Below are positions 12,465 through 22,377 of a stretch of DNA of 64,000 bases, piece by piece. The stretch is from contig NC_090323.1 of assembly GCF_040869045.1 (NCBI RefSeq), positions 175,358,083 to 175,422,082 on the forward strand, in the 5' to 3' direction. Each line of letters opens with the position of its first letter. The first letter of the stretch is position 1. The notes under the pieces are model-generated. The model was given only the letters and a program-made list of their open reading frames with translations. It was not told the DNA's origin and did no database searches. The translations under genes were made by a program, and so were the position numbers. The stretch comes from Eurosta solidaginis (lineage: Eukaryota; Arthropoda; Insecta; Diptera; Tephritidae).

Positions 12465-13832
12465 TTAATTCAGATTTTGGTCCCCCAGTGTTCGCTCCTG
12501 AGGGCCGTTGGCGTTTAAAGTGCGTACACTAGCGTTATTTGTAGTATTTGAACGTCGATTGTTGTTGTTACTGTTGTTATTGCTGTTGTTTCTGTTTACG
12601 GGCCTGCTATTGTTACTTCGAAAATTACCATTATTTCGCGAGCCATAATTATTGTTGTTATTATGCCTATAATTGCTATTGTTGTTTCTGTTAAAATTGT
12701 TGTTGTACCTCGAAAAGTTGTTCCTATTATATTGATTTGACCTGAAGTTACCTCGAAAACTATTATTTTGCCTGTTATAACGTGATCTAAACGCTAGTAC
12801 CTGCCTTTCACTTGTTTGGTTATTTTGTTCTACGATCATTTTTGCAACTACATCCTTAGAATCAGTAAACGTAGTTGACGCTAAAATTGATTTTACTAGG
12901 TCTGAGCGTGTGTTAAGCCGACAAACGTTGACGGTTTGTTCGACTGCCATTTCGTGCGCTTTTTCCTGAGTCATTCCTTCTATAACTAATGATCGTTCTA
13001 AAGCATCGGAAAGTTCCTCAACACGTTTGGCAAATTCAGTATGATTATTATTAAAAACTTTTAACGATGCAATTTTTCCTGCAACAACTTTTGAGTTGTC
13101 AGGTTTTATTCTACCTTTTAATGCATCTTTTATTTGTTGAATTGTTGTTACTTCATTTGGAATTGCCTCACGCGCTTTCCCTTCTAACTTGGATTTTATA
13201 AACGAAATGAAAGTATTTGTCAAATTTTCTTCCATCAAATCTTCTATCAAAACTATTTTATCTATAAAGGATGCAAGTGAAAGCGGATCGCCGCTGTAGT
13301 TTTCTCTAATTATGGATGCACACATAGTAATAAACGTTTTCTTTTGCTCTGAAGTCGCCATTGTTGGTTGTTCTTCGCTAATTGTGTCTAAATTATTATT
13401 GTGGAGTGAATTGGAAAATCCAGGGAAATCCTCAAGAAAAGATACGTGACTTTTTTTAATAATACTAGCTTTGTATGCTGAAGTTGTCGATGCGTCAGAT
13501 AATTCTTCCTCAGTGTCAAAATCAGAACTTGATTCGCTTTCTTGTATTAATTCAGAAAGATCTTTGGGTATTTTTATATTGCAGTTAATTCTAGAAAAAC
13601 ATTTAGTGAGTTGTTCTCTGCACTTTGACAAACTTTCGATTATTGAGCTAGGCTTATCTCGATTTTCAAAATATGAATTTACTTGTATTATTATTTGGTT
13701 ATAGCTTTTAATTAAAGCATCTTCGTATTCTATTGATTTTTTCGCTGAGATAGATCGGTTATTTAAAACTCGTTTAGTAACTTTAGTGAAATTAGAGCGT
13801 AAATTTTTGAAATTGGAATCAAAATCTGACAT
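12465..13832 (-). CDS. Gag protein of the mdg1/412-type element
   Basis: An uninterrupted 455-codon frame starts MSDFDSNFKNLRS at 13832. The N-terminal half is helical and acidic (capsid-like region about residues 150-330). The C-terminal 110 residues are extremely Asn/Arg-rich (runs of NNNN with RN and SN) and have no CCHC knuckle. This is usual in the group, where basic tails bind the genomic RNA. It would form virus-like particles in the cytoplasm. The frame stops just before pol, which is read in another frame, so pol expression would need ribosomal frameshifting. Confidence 0.85.
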   Translation of the reverse strand: MSDFDSNFKNLRSNFTKVTKRVLNNRSISAKKSIEYEDALIKSYNQIIIQVNSYFENRDKPSSIIESLSKCREQLTKCFSRINCNIKIPKDLSELIQESESSSDFDTEEELSDASTTSAYKASIIKKSHVSFLEDFPGFSNSLHNNNLDTISEEQPTMATSEQKKTFITMCASIIRENYSGDPLSLASFIDKIVLIEDLMEENLTNTFISFIKSKLEGKAREAIPNEVTTIQQIKDALKGRIKPDNSKVVAGKIASLKVFNNNHTEFAKRVEELSDALERSLVIEGMTQEKAHEMAVEQTVNVCRLNTRSDLVKSILASTTFTDSKDVVAKMIVEQNNQTSERQVLAFRSRYNRQNNSFRGNFRSNQYNRNNFSRYNNNFNRNNNSNYRHNNNNNYGSRNNGNFRSNNSRPVNRNNSNNNSNNNNRRSNTTNNASVRTLNANGPQERTLGDQNLN

Positions 13833-16003
13833 TTGACAACTGACATCTGAAAACTTTATTACATTTATTGAAAATGTTTACCTCCGTGGCAGAAAAAAAT
13901 GTTTCATGAAAAAATAATTCGGAAAAATGTTAAGATTAACGCTGTAGGCACTGTTTATACAAAAATGAATTTAAAACTATTCATTCATGGTGTAATTGTG
14001 GTTTGTAATTTAAAAAAAATTTTTTTTTTTTTGTTTAAAAATCAGAGAATATTCGAAATATTCAAAATCGATGAGTTAATTGGTAAATGGTAAAGATTCG
14101 CATATTCAAAGGCACTGTATTTAAGACTTATTTTGTAAATGCAAGTGAATGTTGAAATATTTTAACCGCACTGTATTCGTTTAATAATGCCAAGAGAAAA
14201 GAAACTGTTGGAATATTTGAAAGACACTGTATATAATACACAGTTTGAAAAGAGTCGCAAATGTAAGATATGTTGAAATATTTGGAATACACTGTATCGT
14301 GTGATGCTTCGAAGGAGTTGTTAACTATTTGAATGGCACTGTATTTGTTGCAAAAAAATGTGTAAATGTTTATGATATTCACTATGTTCAATTTCCGAAG
14401 AAATAATTGGAAAAAGGGAAATTAAGCTTTTACCGATAAAATAAATTTTCACCATTACCATTATGTGACTGTAACCTCTCTATATTGATATTTGAAGTCA
14501 ATGAGAGATTTCAAAATTGATTAGCTTCGAATAATTATCGCAAACTTTTGGCGAAAAGGTTTGATATTTTTGGTATTAACATATAGAATTGATGTATAAT
14601 TTGCGTTTCAAAAGGGTTTTAAAAAAAATGTGTAAATTTGAAAAAATATTTTTTCCGATTGTATTTATTACGAAGCAGTGTTCGCATTTAAAATAAAAAA
14701 TTCAAGTTCCATGTTAATGTTTGAAAAAGAAAGAATATAGTAATATATGCGTGATAATTTGCATGTGGTGGCCGTATATTTAAAATTATTTTTAATGTAC
14801 ATTCAAAAAGTTTTCGATATTTAAATGTTTATATTAAATATTTGGTTAAATTGTGAGAAGAAAAATGTGTTGCTACATGCGCAGTATACAAATGTTTAGA
14901 AACAAAGTGTCAATTTTTGTTGCTACATGCATAGTATACAAATGTTTAGAGAAAAGTACATATGTAAAAAGGCAAAAGTGTCAAGTTGATTTGCTACATG
15001 CATAGTATACAGGTATTGAAAAAGATTACATACAGAAGCAAAGTGTCTACTTATACACAGAAATTAAATATTAGGTATGTACGTATGTTCTAATCTACTC
15101 TACTGTACCGCTTTTTGTCTTTTCTGCTTGCTGGTGTATGTGTTGTTGGTATTTTTCCGCTTCTTGCCGATGTAGATGTTGCCGTCCAAGTGATGCCGTC
15201 GCCGACTGGTTTTTTCTTCTTACTTTTGTTATGTATAGCATGATTTTACTGCTACTAACGGTACTGCGTATTAAAACGTAGCGGGTGGTTGTGCTTGTGT
15301 GTCAACGTTATGGTATGGTACAGCAGCTTCCAAAAACTTTTTACATATATGTATGTATGTACCACCACAATTCCACACGTAACTTTGGTTCAAGTTCAAA
15401 TTAATTTTTAAATGTATGTATGTACGAAGTTCTAAAAAGTATATTTTGCCATTTAGGATGTACCTTTTTCTTGTAGTTGATGAAATTTTATAAAAATTTT
15501 TTTTTTGTAGTATTTGAAATTTTATGATTTTTTTTGTAGTTTTTGATATTTTAAATTTTTTTTGTAATTTTTGAAATTTTTAAATTTTTTTGGAGTTTTT
15601 GAAATTTTTAAATTTTTTTTTTTTGTAGTTTTTGAAATTTTTAAATTTTTTGTAGTTTTTGAAATTTACATATTTTTTCGTTTGTAGTTTTTTTGAAATT
15701 TTGTAATTTTTTTTTTGAAATTTTTAATGTTTTTTTTTGAAATTTTGTAATTTTTGTAGTTAGATTTTGTAGTTTTAAATTATAGATTACTTCATGTAAT
15801 TTTTTGAATTTGTTGCAATCAGCTTTGTGTAATTTATATCATTTTATGTAAAAATTTTTTTGTATGTATGTATTTCTTTTTTCTACAACCACCACCGCAT
15901 CACAACCACCACGCACTTAGTTTTTAGCAAATTTGTAAATGTCTTTTAATTTTGTGCTGCAGGGAATTATTCCAGGTCCCCGGAGCCACCATTTTTCTGC
16001 AGG
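13833..16003 (-). other. Long AT-rich leader of the LTR element with internal repeats
   Basis: About 2.2 kb between primer site and gag without a convincing gene. Three copies of a unit with GCTACATGCATAGTATACAA lie at 14870-15012, imperfect units with GCACTGTATTT recur at 14110-14345, and T-rich units with TTTTTGAAATTTTTAAA recur at 15480-15790. Long leaders are known in the 412/mdg1 group. The repeats could be structural or packaging signals; that is inference. Confidence 0.6.
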
Positions 16004-16020
16004 CATGGTCACGGTCGCCA
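16004..16020 (-). promoter_or_regulatory. Primer-binding site, tRNA-Arg type
   Basis: The minus strand immediately after the 5' LTR reads TGGCGACCGTGACC, matching the 3' end complement of insect tRNA-Arg used to prime minus-strand DNA in 412/mdg1 elements. Confidence 0.8.
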
Positions 16021-16428
16021 TGTGGCGAGACCGATTCCGGCGTGGCCAAAATGGTCTCCATGTGTCTCAGACAGTATAGAATCGTGCAGATTGATATGGA
16101 AGTATGCACTTGTTTGCATGCACGGACTGTATTTCACGACTGTTGAAATGTTTGATCACCGCAATTAAAATAAAAACACTCGAACTTTTACAATAATGTT
16201 GGTTTTATTTGTGTCACACAAATTTATAGGTGAGCCGCTGTATTTCTTATATTTTATGCGTACACGATATTACTTAGCGAAAAATTTAGATGACTGCCCG
16301 AGTTGAATGCGCGTAAAATTCTGGCGTCATTCACTTTGACATTATGTGAGGTAACCCTCACTGTGAATGTTCCATACGCATTGCTTGACCTTATGGTCAC
16401 GCAACACTTACCGTAGGGTTACCTTACA
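16021..16428 (-). repeat. 5' LTR of the mdg1/412-type element
   Basis: 408 bp, identical as read to 8094-8501; contains AATAAA-type and AT-rich motifs expected for transcription start and polyadenylation in an LTR. Flanked outside by CGAT at 16429-16432. Confidence 0.92.
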
Positions 16429-16432
16429 CGAT

Positions 16433-16608
16433 TCCTTCCCGGAGTAAGAGAATATGGAGCAGTCCTGCTGCAATGAGCTGCTGGGAGGATCACAATTTGT
16501 GGGAGGGACGAAACAAATTAAATTAGATGGAGTCACACTGAAATGACAGTCCTTGGTCGGGAAAAATCCCGAGTCGCTCCGGTACATAGAACCGACTGCC
16601 TTGGGAAG
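16433..16608 (-). mobile_element. 5' end of the PHD-type LINE beyond the LTR insertion
   Basis: The minus strand reads a short coding stretch (SMYRSDSGFFPTKDCHF ... CDPPSSSLQQDCSIFSYSG) that continues across the LTR insertion into the ORF1 region at 8093. The end at about 16608 is set by the target duplication GCGGACACCACG. Confidence 0.65.
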
Positions 16609-17172
16609 CGGACACCACGTCTTGAAGGGTAGCAAGGTCTTTCTGGCCGAAAGTGGATGGCAGGAGGTCTGCTGAAATAATTGGGTTCACTAAGGCTCAC
16701 CTATCAATGGTCATTGGGGTTTTGACAGCGGACTGTGCCATGGGTATGGGTATCCATGCGATACGTCTCAATATACTGGAAACTCCATCCTGCTGCCGCT
16801 GTATGGAGGATGATGAGGTGGAATCGCCAAATCACTTTATGCTTGATTGTCCAGCTTTTGCCAGAACTAGGCAAAAGTACTTCGGTCGCGACTCACTTGG
16901 ATCTCCCGAGGATTTATCCAAAGTTGAGATCGGTATCATTCGGAGCTTTATCGTTGCTACCCAACGATTCTCTAAGTAGCTAGATCTAAGTCACCGATAT
17001 TTTTGGTGTATGTGGTATCACAACGAATTATATCTTTCTATTCATTTGTATCTAGTCTGTAAGATTCTTTTCGATCATAGACTTAATAAACATATACATA
17101 CAACGGACCTTCGTGTTGTCCAAGTGAGCTATCCTTATCAGGGCAGCTACCACCTAACCTAACCTAACCTTG
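16597..17172 (+). mobile_element. LINE fragment with RNase H domain (right piece, 3' end)
   Basis: This continues the element broken at 4777. GCGGACACCACG is repeated at 16609, then comes the C-terminal cysteine-rich domain of the polyprotein (CCRCMEDDEVESPNHFMLDC, ending at 16979). A non-coding 3' tail closes with repeats of CCTAA/AACCT at about 17150-17172. A TGA stop sits just after the junction. The first few bases here may belong to the 5' end of the PHD-type LINE rather than to this element. Confidence 0.7.
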
Positions 17173-17570
17173 GTGTTTTTATATTATTTATTTCAAAAAG
17201 AATAAAAATATGGCTGGTTGTCAATCTCTATTTGCCAGGTTATTTTCAAGTTGAATTTAGTCAAAAAGTTATTAATATTTTCAATAAAACTTTTTTTGTG
17301 TTTTTTGGCAATCTTCAGGTTCCGAATGTATTTAATTTTTGAGATGTTTTATTTTTGTAAGACCATTATCTTCGTATAAGGTGTTATATTATAACAAATT
17401 TATGTAATTTGTGGTTTTATGTACATGACTGTACATTTATGTATAAGGGTAATTTCTATCCCGATATTTATTCCGTTTGTCCTCGGTGGTGTTACGTATT
17501 ATGCTATTACCAAAAATTGTATGTATGTATGCAAAACGACAGTTTAACTGACAATTTTTTTTTTTTTTTT
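17173..17570. other. AT-rich sequence, no gene seen
   Basis: No domain-bearing frame. A T-run of about 18 bases at 17555-17573 may be the tail of the neighbouring LINE fragment. Confidence 0.4.
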
Positions 17571-17870
17571 TTATTAGGGTTTTTAAGGCCTAGTTTAGAA
17601 TAAATAAAAATTTGTTTCATTACATGCTAAGTGTTTTACAATATATAAATAATTTTTCTTTAAACTTCTTAATATTTTCAGTCTTTTATCGCAGTAGGTA
17701 ATTCATTATACATTGTATACCCTATGTATTCTAGGGTCTTCTTTGAGAACTCAGTTCTTACTCTAGGCAGTCTTATATTTTTGCAATACCTAGTTCCATA
17801 GTTATGGATCTCATGATTGTATTTTATTTTATTACTAAGGTAGCTCGGTAACATTCCCAATCTTGCATGC
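17571..17870 (-). mobile_element. CR1-like LINE 3' fragment
   Basis: Minus-strand coding 17860-17678 reads HEIHNYGTRYCKNIRLPRVR ... YTMYNELP, the conserved C-terminal end of CR1-like reverse transcriptase polyproteins (HNYxTR ... KLYNELP). It is 5'-truncated at about 17870. Confidence 0.7.
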
Positions 17871-18096
17871 AGGCCCGACGAGTGGGGAGGGGAATGGGGG
17901 ATTCCCCCCGGCCCCGGGGTTGCTGGGGGCCCGCGATTTAGAGGTACTAAGACCTTTTTTTAAATTCAGTAGAGTCTTTAGTTGTTCCGTGTGCAATTTT
18001 TAAGCCGAATTTCAAAAGCAACGAATATCTGTATTTCGTTTTAATATTATAGTGAAGTGCGAAAAACATTTTGAAAAGTTAGAGACCCGATAAATC
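17871..18096. other. Unassigned short segment
   Basis: Contains a GC-rich run at 17880-17935 and nothing recognisable as a gene. Confidence 0.3.
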
Positions 18097-18610
18097 GAGA
18101 ACTCGACTTCACTAGGGCACCTTGTGGTTGGTGTGAGGGCTTAGCCGAACTCCATAGCGCCCGACTATGAGGCGGAACTGTTTAGGACTGACATCCACGC
18201 CGTTTCGCCTCATAGGAAGGCGGCGGGATGTCTGTGACCAAGAACTGCCAATCCCCTAATCCAGGGTGTATGCGGACCGTGCGTATTGGACGATTTGCAG
18301 CCAGGGGATAAATTCGGCTGTATTCGAACGGAGCCTTTCCGATACCGGGCCACCTCGGGAAGTATTGATGGCCTTACCACAGTAAGGGGCGCTGCTGTAA
18401 CGGACGGTTATTTCTCCGTATATAATACTGGACCGCTGAGCCCGCCTTGTCGGGCAGGTGGTCGTAAGACCAAGATGACCGACTCATTACCTGATTGTAA
18501 TAAGGACGATGATAAGAGGACTGAGTCGCAAGCCAAGGACGACAAATACGCATTAAGCGATGCGTCGGACTCGGGGAGCGAGAGTAGTGCTGATTCAATG
18601 AAGTACTCGT
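18097..18610 (+). mobile_element. 5' fragment of an R1-like LINE (ORF1 start)
   Basis: About 500 bp closely match 42805-43300 (plus) and 50475-49960 (minus). It includes a leader with CCAGGGGATAAATTCGGCTG and the beginning of ORF1 (MTDSLPDCNKDDDKRTESQA, acidic, Ser/Asp rich). It stops abruptly at about 18605 and is followed by unrelated sequence. Confidence 0.75.
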
Positions 18611-18879
18611 AAATCTCGCGAGTTTCTCGACATAAACTTAATCGCTATATGGACAGTATTAATACACTTCGTTTTTTTACTTGTGGTTTTGTGGACATTT
18701 TCGCTTGTGCTCCAGAAGAATATAAAACAGCCAATGAATCGATTTAATTGAATGTCGAGAAACTCGCGAGCCTTGCGAGTAGTTCGAGATTCCAGAATCT
18801 CGTGAGAAGGCGAAACTCTCGAAAAATCTATTTTCGAACAAGTTCGAGAAATCGTAAGCTCTAATTGTAACCAAAAAAA
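18611..18879. other. Sequence with short GAAACTCGCGAG-type repeats, no gene
   Basis: Several copies of TTCTCGA, CTCGCGAG and CGAGAAACT on both strands, probably the non-coding part of the hAT-like element that follows. Confidence 0.3.
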
Positions 18880-19250
18880 CTGGTCAGGAAATCGCTGATT
18901 TAATGTGCCATACTCTGGGTAAACATGAAATCCCATTAAAAGATTGTCGTGCACAACTGTACGAGAACGGCGCCAATATGAAAGCAGCTGAGAACGGAGC
19001 ACAACGCCACATTCTCGACAAAAACTCGAATGCTGATTACTCGCTTTGTGCAACCCACAGTCTCAATTTTATGGTGTTGATGCTGCAGAATATTGAACGG
19101 CTGCAATTACTTTCTTCGGAGTTGTTCAAAAATGTTTTACTATTTTCAGCAGAATGTTTTATTTTCTTCGAATTTATTAAAAAACGAACGCGTTTTATTT
19201 GTACGCAAATGCTGTGAAATTCCTTGCTGTTTAGATTTTTATTCAACCAC
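18880..19250 (+). pseudogene. hAT-type transposase fragment (DUF4371/ZMYM-like)
   Basis: The plus frame 18903-19217 reads IPLKDCRAQLYENGANM ... ILDKNSNADYSLCATHSLNF. This resembles the LxDCRGQxYDNGxNM and CxxHSLNL motifs of domesticated and mobile hAT transposases of the zinc-finger MYM type. These lie in the RNase H-like catalytic core with its conserved Asp. Only about 100 residues remain and the 3' end is disrupted. Confidence 0.65.
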
Positions 19251-19319
19251 ATGTAACGAGGCCCAAATACTGACGTGGTTGGGCTGCAAGGGATTTCAGC
19301 ACAACCTTACACGACGACA

Positions 19320-19746
19320 TGAAAAATCCCCCAGAGGGTTAGGGGGTCAGAATATACCCACAGTAGGTATGCCAGTCGTAAGAGGAGACTAAAATACCAG
19401 ATTCAAGGGGCTGTGTAGCGCAACCCTTTCTGGTTGCCAGCGCAATATATAGCTTCTCCAAACCCAATTGTCAACCTCACCTATCCGCGGCGAATCTTGT
19501 TTCACTAACAGACGAGGCTCTGGCGACCCCAAGCTCTTCATGGAACTTGAGTGTGGGGGGAAGGGATGGCCTGAAGGTTTAATGTGGCCATATAAATCGT
19601 TCCCGAGATGGTCGGGCTGGCACCTTAATGGTGCCGTGTTACCGGACCGTACCGGATCTGTATCCGGCAAAGGGCCATCAAATCGATAACACTCCCCAAA
19701 ACCTTCGGGGAGAATCCTTATCGCTACAACAACAACAGCAACAAGA
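19320..19746 (+). repeat. Dispersed LINE-type 3' end with (CAA)n tail
   Basis: Non-coding sequence with CCAAACCCAATTGTCAACC, a short self-complementary CCCCAAAACCTTCGGGGAG hairpin near the end and a terminal CAACAACAACAGCAACA tract (19726-19746). I recognise it as a type of repeat seen widely in fruit-fly DNA; the parent LINE family is not certain. No coding region. Confidence 0.55.
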
Positions 19747-19972
19747 CATGAAAAAGCAAAGTCTTCAATAGCCTTATAGAAAATCTATGAAATAAACAGC
19801 TTGTTATAATAATTTTCAAACATATTTTCACTGAGCAGCAGATTTAGCAGCTTTTCGCGCCTTGGCCATGAGGTTTTGCATAGATTATAGTTTTTTACGT
19901 GCTATAAGCAGTAATAATGATACAAGAATCTATGTTTGAATAAATAGCCAATATAATGCAAATCATATTTAC
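19747..19972. other. Intergenic or intronic sequence after the ZAD exon
   Basis: Begins on the minus strand with the donor GTAAATATG of the ZAD exon. No further exon is visible before the repeat at 19746. Confidence 0.4.
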
Positions 19973-20715
19973 CTTGTATTTATTTGTAGTTCCTCGGGTT
20001 CTATAGTCAATTGGTCATCATTTTTCATAGCGATTGTTGTAAGCATTGTGTTATGATCGTTATATTCAATGGTAGGTGGATCATCTTCAACTGGCTCGTT
20101 TTTTATAAAGTCGCTTAAAGTGCCATGCAAGTTTTTGCAATCGTCCAAAACTATGTTTGGTAAATGACCAGCAGCATTTGATTGTATTTCTTCTGGCTTA
20201 TCTACATGCTCTGGGGTTGCAAGAAGTGTTTGTTGTAACAAAGAATGTTGTAAATTTTGAAGAGTGCTGTTGGTGTTAGAACTGGGCTCTGGCTTTAATT
20301 CTACTTTTATTGTTCCTGTTTCACCTTGAAACGCTACATCCACCACCTTCGAAATATTTAAACTAATACGTTTTTTAGTAAGAAGCTCATGGATCTGTTT
20401 TTCCGATTGTACACACATTTGCTGGAAACGATACGCGCTTTGTAGTTGCTGCAGGCATTTATAACAAATTTTCTTTGGCAGCTCGTCAATTAGCTGCATC
20501 TCAATTTGTGGTATTGTGTTGGATATTAACTCAAATATTCGCAAAGATCCACATTCCTTAATTTGATTGAATATATATTGCCATTGTTTTCGTGGTTTAG
20601 CATCATTGTCATACGGGGACCCGTTAACTTCGTTCATACAAGTCCGGCACAGGCAATCGAAATATTGATAACATGTATCCATCCTAGCTGCTGAGTTTGT
20701 TATATCCCTAGTCAT
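19973..20715 (-). CDS. ZAD domain exon of a zinc-finger-associated-domain protein
   Basis: A single open exon starts MTRDITNSAARMDT at 20715 and ends at a donor, AAG|GTAAATATG. Residues about 22-105 form a ZAD: CRTC, then about 55 residues later CYKC (LPKKICYKCLQQLQSAYRF), the four cysteines that bind one zinc and mediate dimerisation in fly C2H2 factors. The rest is an acidic, Gln/Thr-rich linker. The fingers are not in this exon. The nearest minus-strand finger exons are at 1985-2752, about 17 kb downstream across the nested retrotransposons, so either a very long intron or a separated gene is possible. A DRE lies 90 bp upstream of the ATG. Confidence 0.82.
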
Positions 20716-20803
20716 ATACTCTTTTAAAAAATTATGAAATTTATTTACATATGTAAGAAAAGTCCAACCCCGCTTAAGAACAATGTTGCTGATGGTACCA
20801 CAC

Positions 20804-20811
20804 TATCGATA
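20804..20811. promoter_or_regulatory. DRE promoter motif (TATCGATA)
   Basis: A perfect palindromic TATCGATA, the binding site of DREF in fly housekeeping core promoters, lies about 90 bp upstream of the ZAD gene ATG. Two near matches (ATCGATTTT, TTTCGATAG) lie within the next 60 bp. Confidence 0.65.
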
Positions 20812-20866
20812 GTTTTATTTTAGGAGTACCATCGATTTTTCTTTCAATAATCAATAGTTTCGATAG

Positions 20867-21060
20867 CACAAATCACATATAGAAGATTGCGCATTCACGA
20901 GTTCAAAATTGCTTTGTTCTGCGCTAACACGTCACACTTGACTGCTTGAGCGAATGAAAATATAGAAAAAACAAGAGCAAAAGGAAAATGACGTTAAAAT
21001 TGGGCATACAAGATCTTTTTTTTACTTGCGCAATGCGCAATCTTGTGGGGGTGATTTGTG
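20867..21060. mobile_element. 194-bp MITE with terminal inverted repeats and 9-bp duplication
   Basis: The ends are CACAAATCAC and GTGATTTGTG, and the inverted similarity continues inward through AAGATTGCGCATT (left) and AATGCGCAATCTT (right). TTTCGATAG occurs directly outside both ends (20858-20866 and 21061-21069). Nine-base duplications are typical of Mutator-like and foldback elements. There is no coding capacity. It lies in the ZAD gene promoter region. Confidence 0.8.
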
Positions 21061-21069
21061 TTTCGATAG

Positions 21070-21762
21070 TGAGTTGTTCTGGAAAAGGCTACGACCAAAT
21101 TTACCTATTCTTTATTAAAGGCCGGTTAATGGTGACATAACCATAACCAGATAAAACAGCTGATCCAACCAACCTTATGGAAATCATTGTGTTGAAGACA
21201 TGATCCAATTTTCGGACTAAGTCCGCCCCCCTCCGTCTGGCAACACCCGGCCAGTGCGGCCAAGCGCAGGCAGTGCAGCTCAGCTGTGGCTTGCCAGCCA
21301 CCACGGCTCTCACTCTCATTGTTTTCAGTTTACCTTAAACTACCCACGCAAACGCATCATCGTGCCAGCAACGTTCGTCTTTTATTTTTTACCGCCCGCC
21401 CGCCGTCGCGCAGTTTTTAGTTCTTTAGATATTTAAATAAATTCATTTTTTTATAATCTTGTGTGTACTTGAAATTAATTTTGAATTAAATATATGTATA
21501 TATATTTCTTTAAACCCGTGTGCTCCCTTTTTTTCTAGAAGAGAGTGCTAGTGAGCTTAGACATGGTCCTTCGAGCCGGATCACTGGCTCGTATGGAAGT
21601 TTCATTAGACGACTAAGCCGTCTAAGGGGGGAGTATGTTTAAGCGACTTAAACTATGAACATTTTTCGTTCGTTTGCTTCAGTAGCCATTGAGTGTGCTT
21701 GTAATTCTCAACTGGTTAGTGAAATATTCTAAAGACATAGTTTGAGTTTTTTAATTAAAATT
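21070..21762. other. Unassigned region, possible LTR remnant
   Basis: No gene. Around 21480-21600 an AT-rich tract with TATATATATTT is followed by TGGTCCTTCGAGCCGGAT, which resembles primer-site regions of some insect LTR elements, but no partner LTR is visible. At 21130-21190 a short segment (AACAGCTGATCCAACCAACC) resembles 35770-35800 inverted. Confidence 0.3.
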
Positions 21763-22215
21763 GAGGTTCTTCGGATGGTGTGCTAATACATCAGAGCCCA
21801 GTGCTCGCCTCCATATCAAACTTTGAAGGGGTTCTTCAAATAGAAGATGAGGTGGCTCAGTAGAGCGAAACCTCAGAGTGCCCAACGCTCGCCCCAAATT
21901 AAATAAATAGAGGTTCTTCGGATGGTGTGCTAATACATCAGAGCCCAGTGCTCGCCTCCATATCACACTTTGAAGGGGTTCTTCAAATAGAAGATGAGGT
22001 GGCTCATTAGAGCGAAACCTCAGAGTGCCCAACTCTCGCCCCAAATTAAATAAATAGAGGTTTTTCTTGTAGAAAATGGGGTGCCAATACCTCAGAGCCG
22101 TCCCGTGCTCGCCTCCATATCACATTTTAAAGGGTTCTTCAAATAGAGGATGAGGTGGCTCAGTAGAGCGAAGCCTCAGAGCCCCCCAGTGCTCGCCCCC
22201 ACATTAAATAAATAA
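21763..22215. repeat. Tandem repeat, three copies of 147 bp
   Basis: Units start at 21763, 21910 and 22057 with GAGGTTCTTCGGATGG-like bases and contain CTCAGTAGAGCGAAACCTC. The first two copies are nearly identical and the third is diverged. The first two copies leave a minus-strand frame open through both units, which I regard as non-coding. Confidence 0.85.
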
Positions 22216-22377
22216 AGGTGTACTGATGCTATGCATCCTCCCATGACTTAAATACACCAATAACACTAAAACTACCCAACTCAATAAATGGAATACATTG
22301 AATCAAAACCCCATAAACTCAATACAGTCCATTAATAATAATAATTTATAAATTAAAAAAAAAAAGGAATGCTTGTT
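22216..22377. other. AT-rich spacer
   Basis: No gene; ends in an A-run that acts as a T-run terminator for the tRNA-like unit on the minus strand. Confidence 0.4.

Larger units (their letters stand above)
8094..16428 (-). mobile_element. mdg1/412-type Ty3/gypsy LTR retrotransposon
   Basis: Two 408-bp LTRs (8094-8501 and 16021-16428) enclose a leader, gag and pol on the minus strand. The LTRs begin TG and end CA and look identical throughout. The 4-bp duplication CGAT flanks both ends (8090-8093 and 16429-16432). A primer site for tRNA-Arg (TGGCGACCGTGACC) directly follows the 5' LTR, as in the fly elements 412 and mdg1. There is no envelope gene. A deletion with frame change in pol makes this copy defective. 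Confidence 0.93.
4778..16608 (-). mobile_element. PHD-type non-LTR retrotransposon (LINE), split by an LTR element
   Basis: The element runs on the minus strand from a 5' end near 16608 (non-coding leader and first coding region to 16433) and resumes at 8093. It ends in a (CAA)n tail at 4778-4800. Both ends are flanked by the 12-bp target duplication GCGGACACCACG (about 4766-4777 and 16609-16620), which lies in the coding part of another LINE. ORF1 has a PHD-like zinc-finger start and ORF2 has endonuclease and RT domains. It belongs in the Jockey/I-like group by RT wording (VPQGGVLSPLLFNFYISKLP); the exact clade is uncertain. The copy is full length in outline but defective. Confidence 0.85.

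Noticed and set aside
14128..14391. 87-codon minus frame in the LTR-element leader
   Set aside because: Lies in a repeat-rich AT leader and contains the GCACTGTATTT repeats; no domain.
17150..17172. Telomere-like CCTAA repeats
   Set aside because: Only three units at the 3' end of a LINE; commonly found as LINE tails.
21763..22056. 97-codon repeated protein on the minus strand
   Set aside because: The frame follows from the 147-bp tandem unit; the third unit breaks it.
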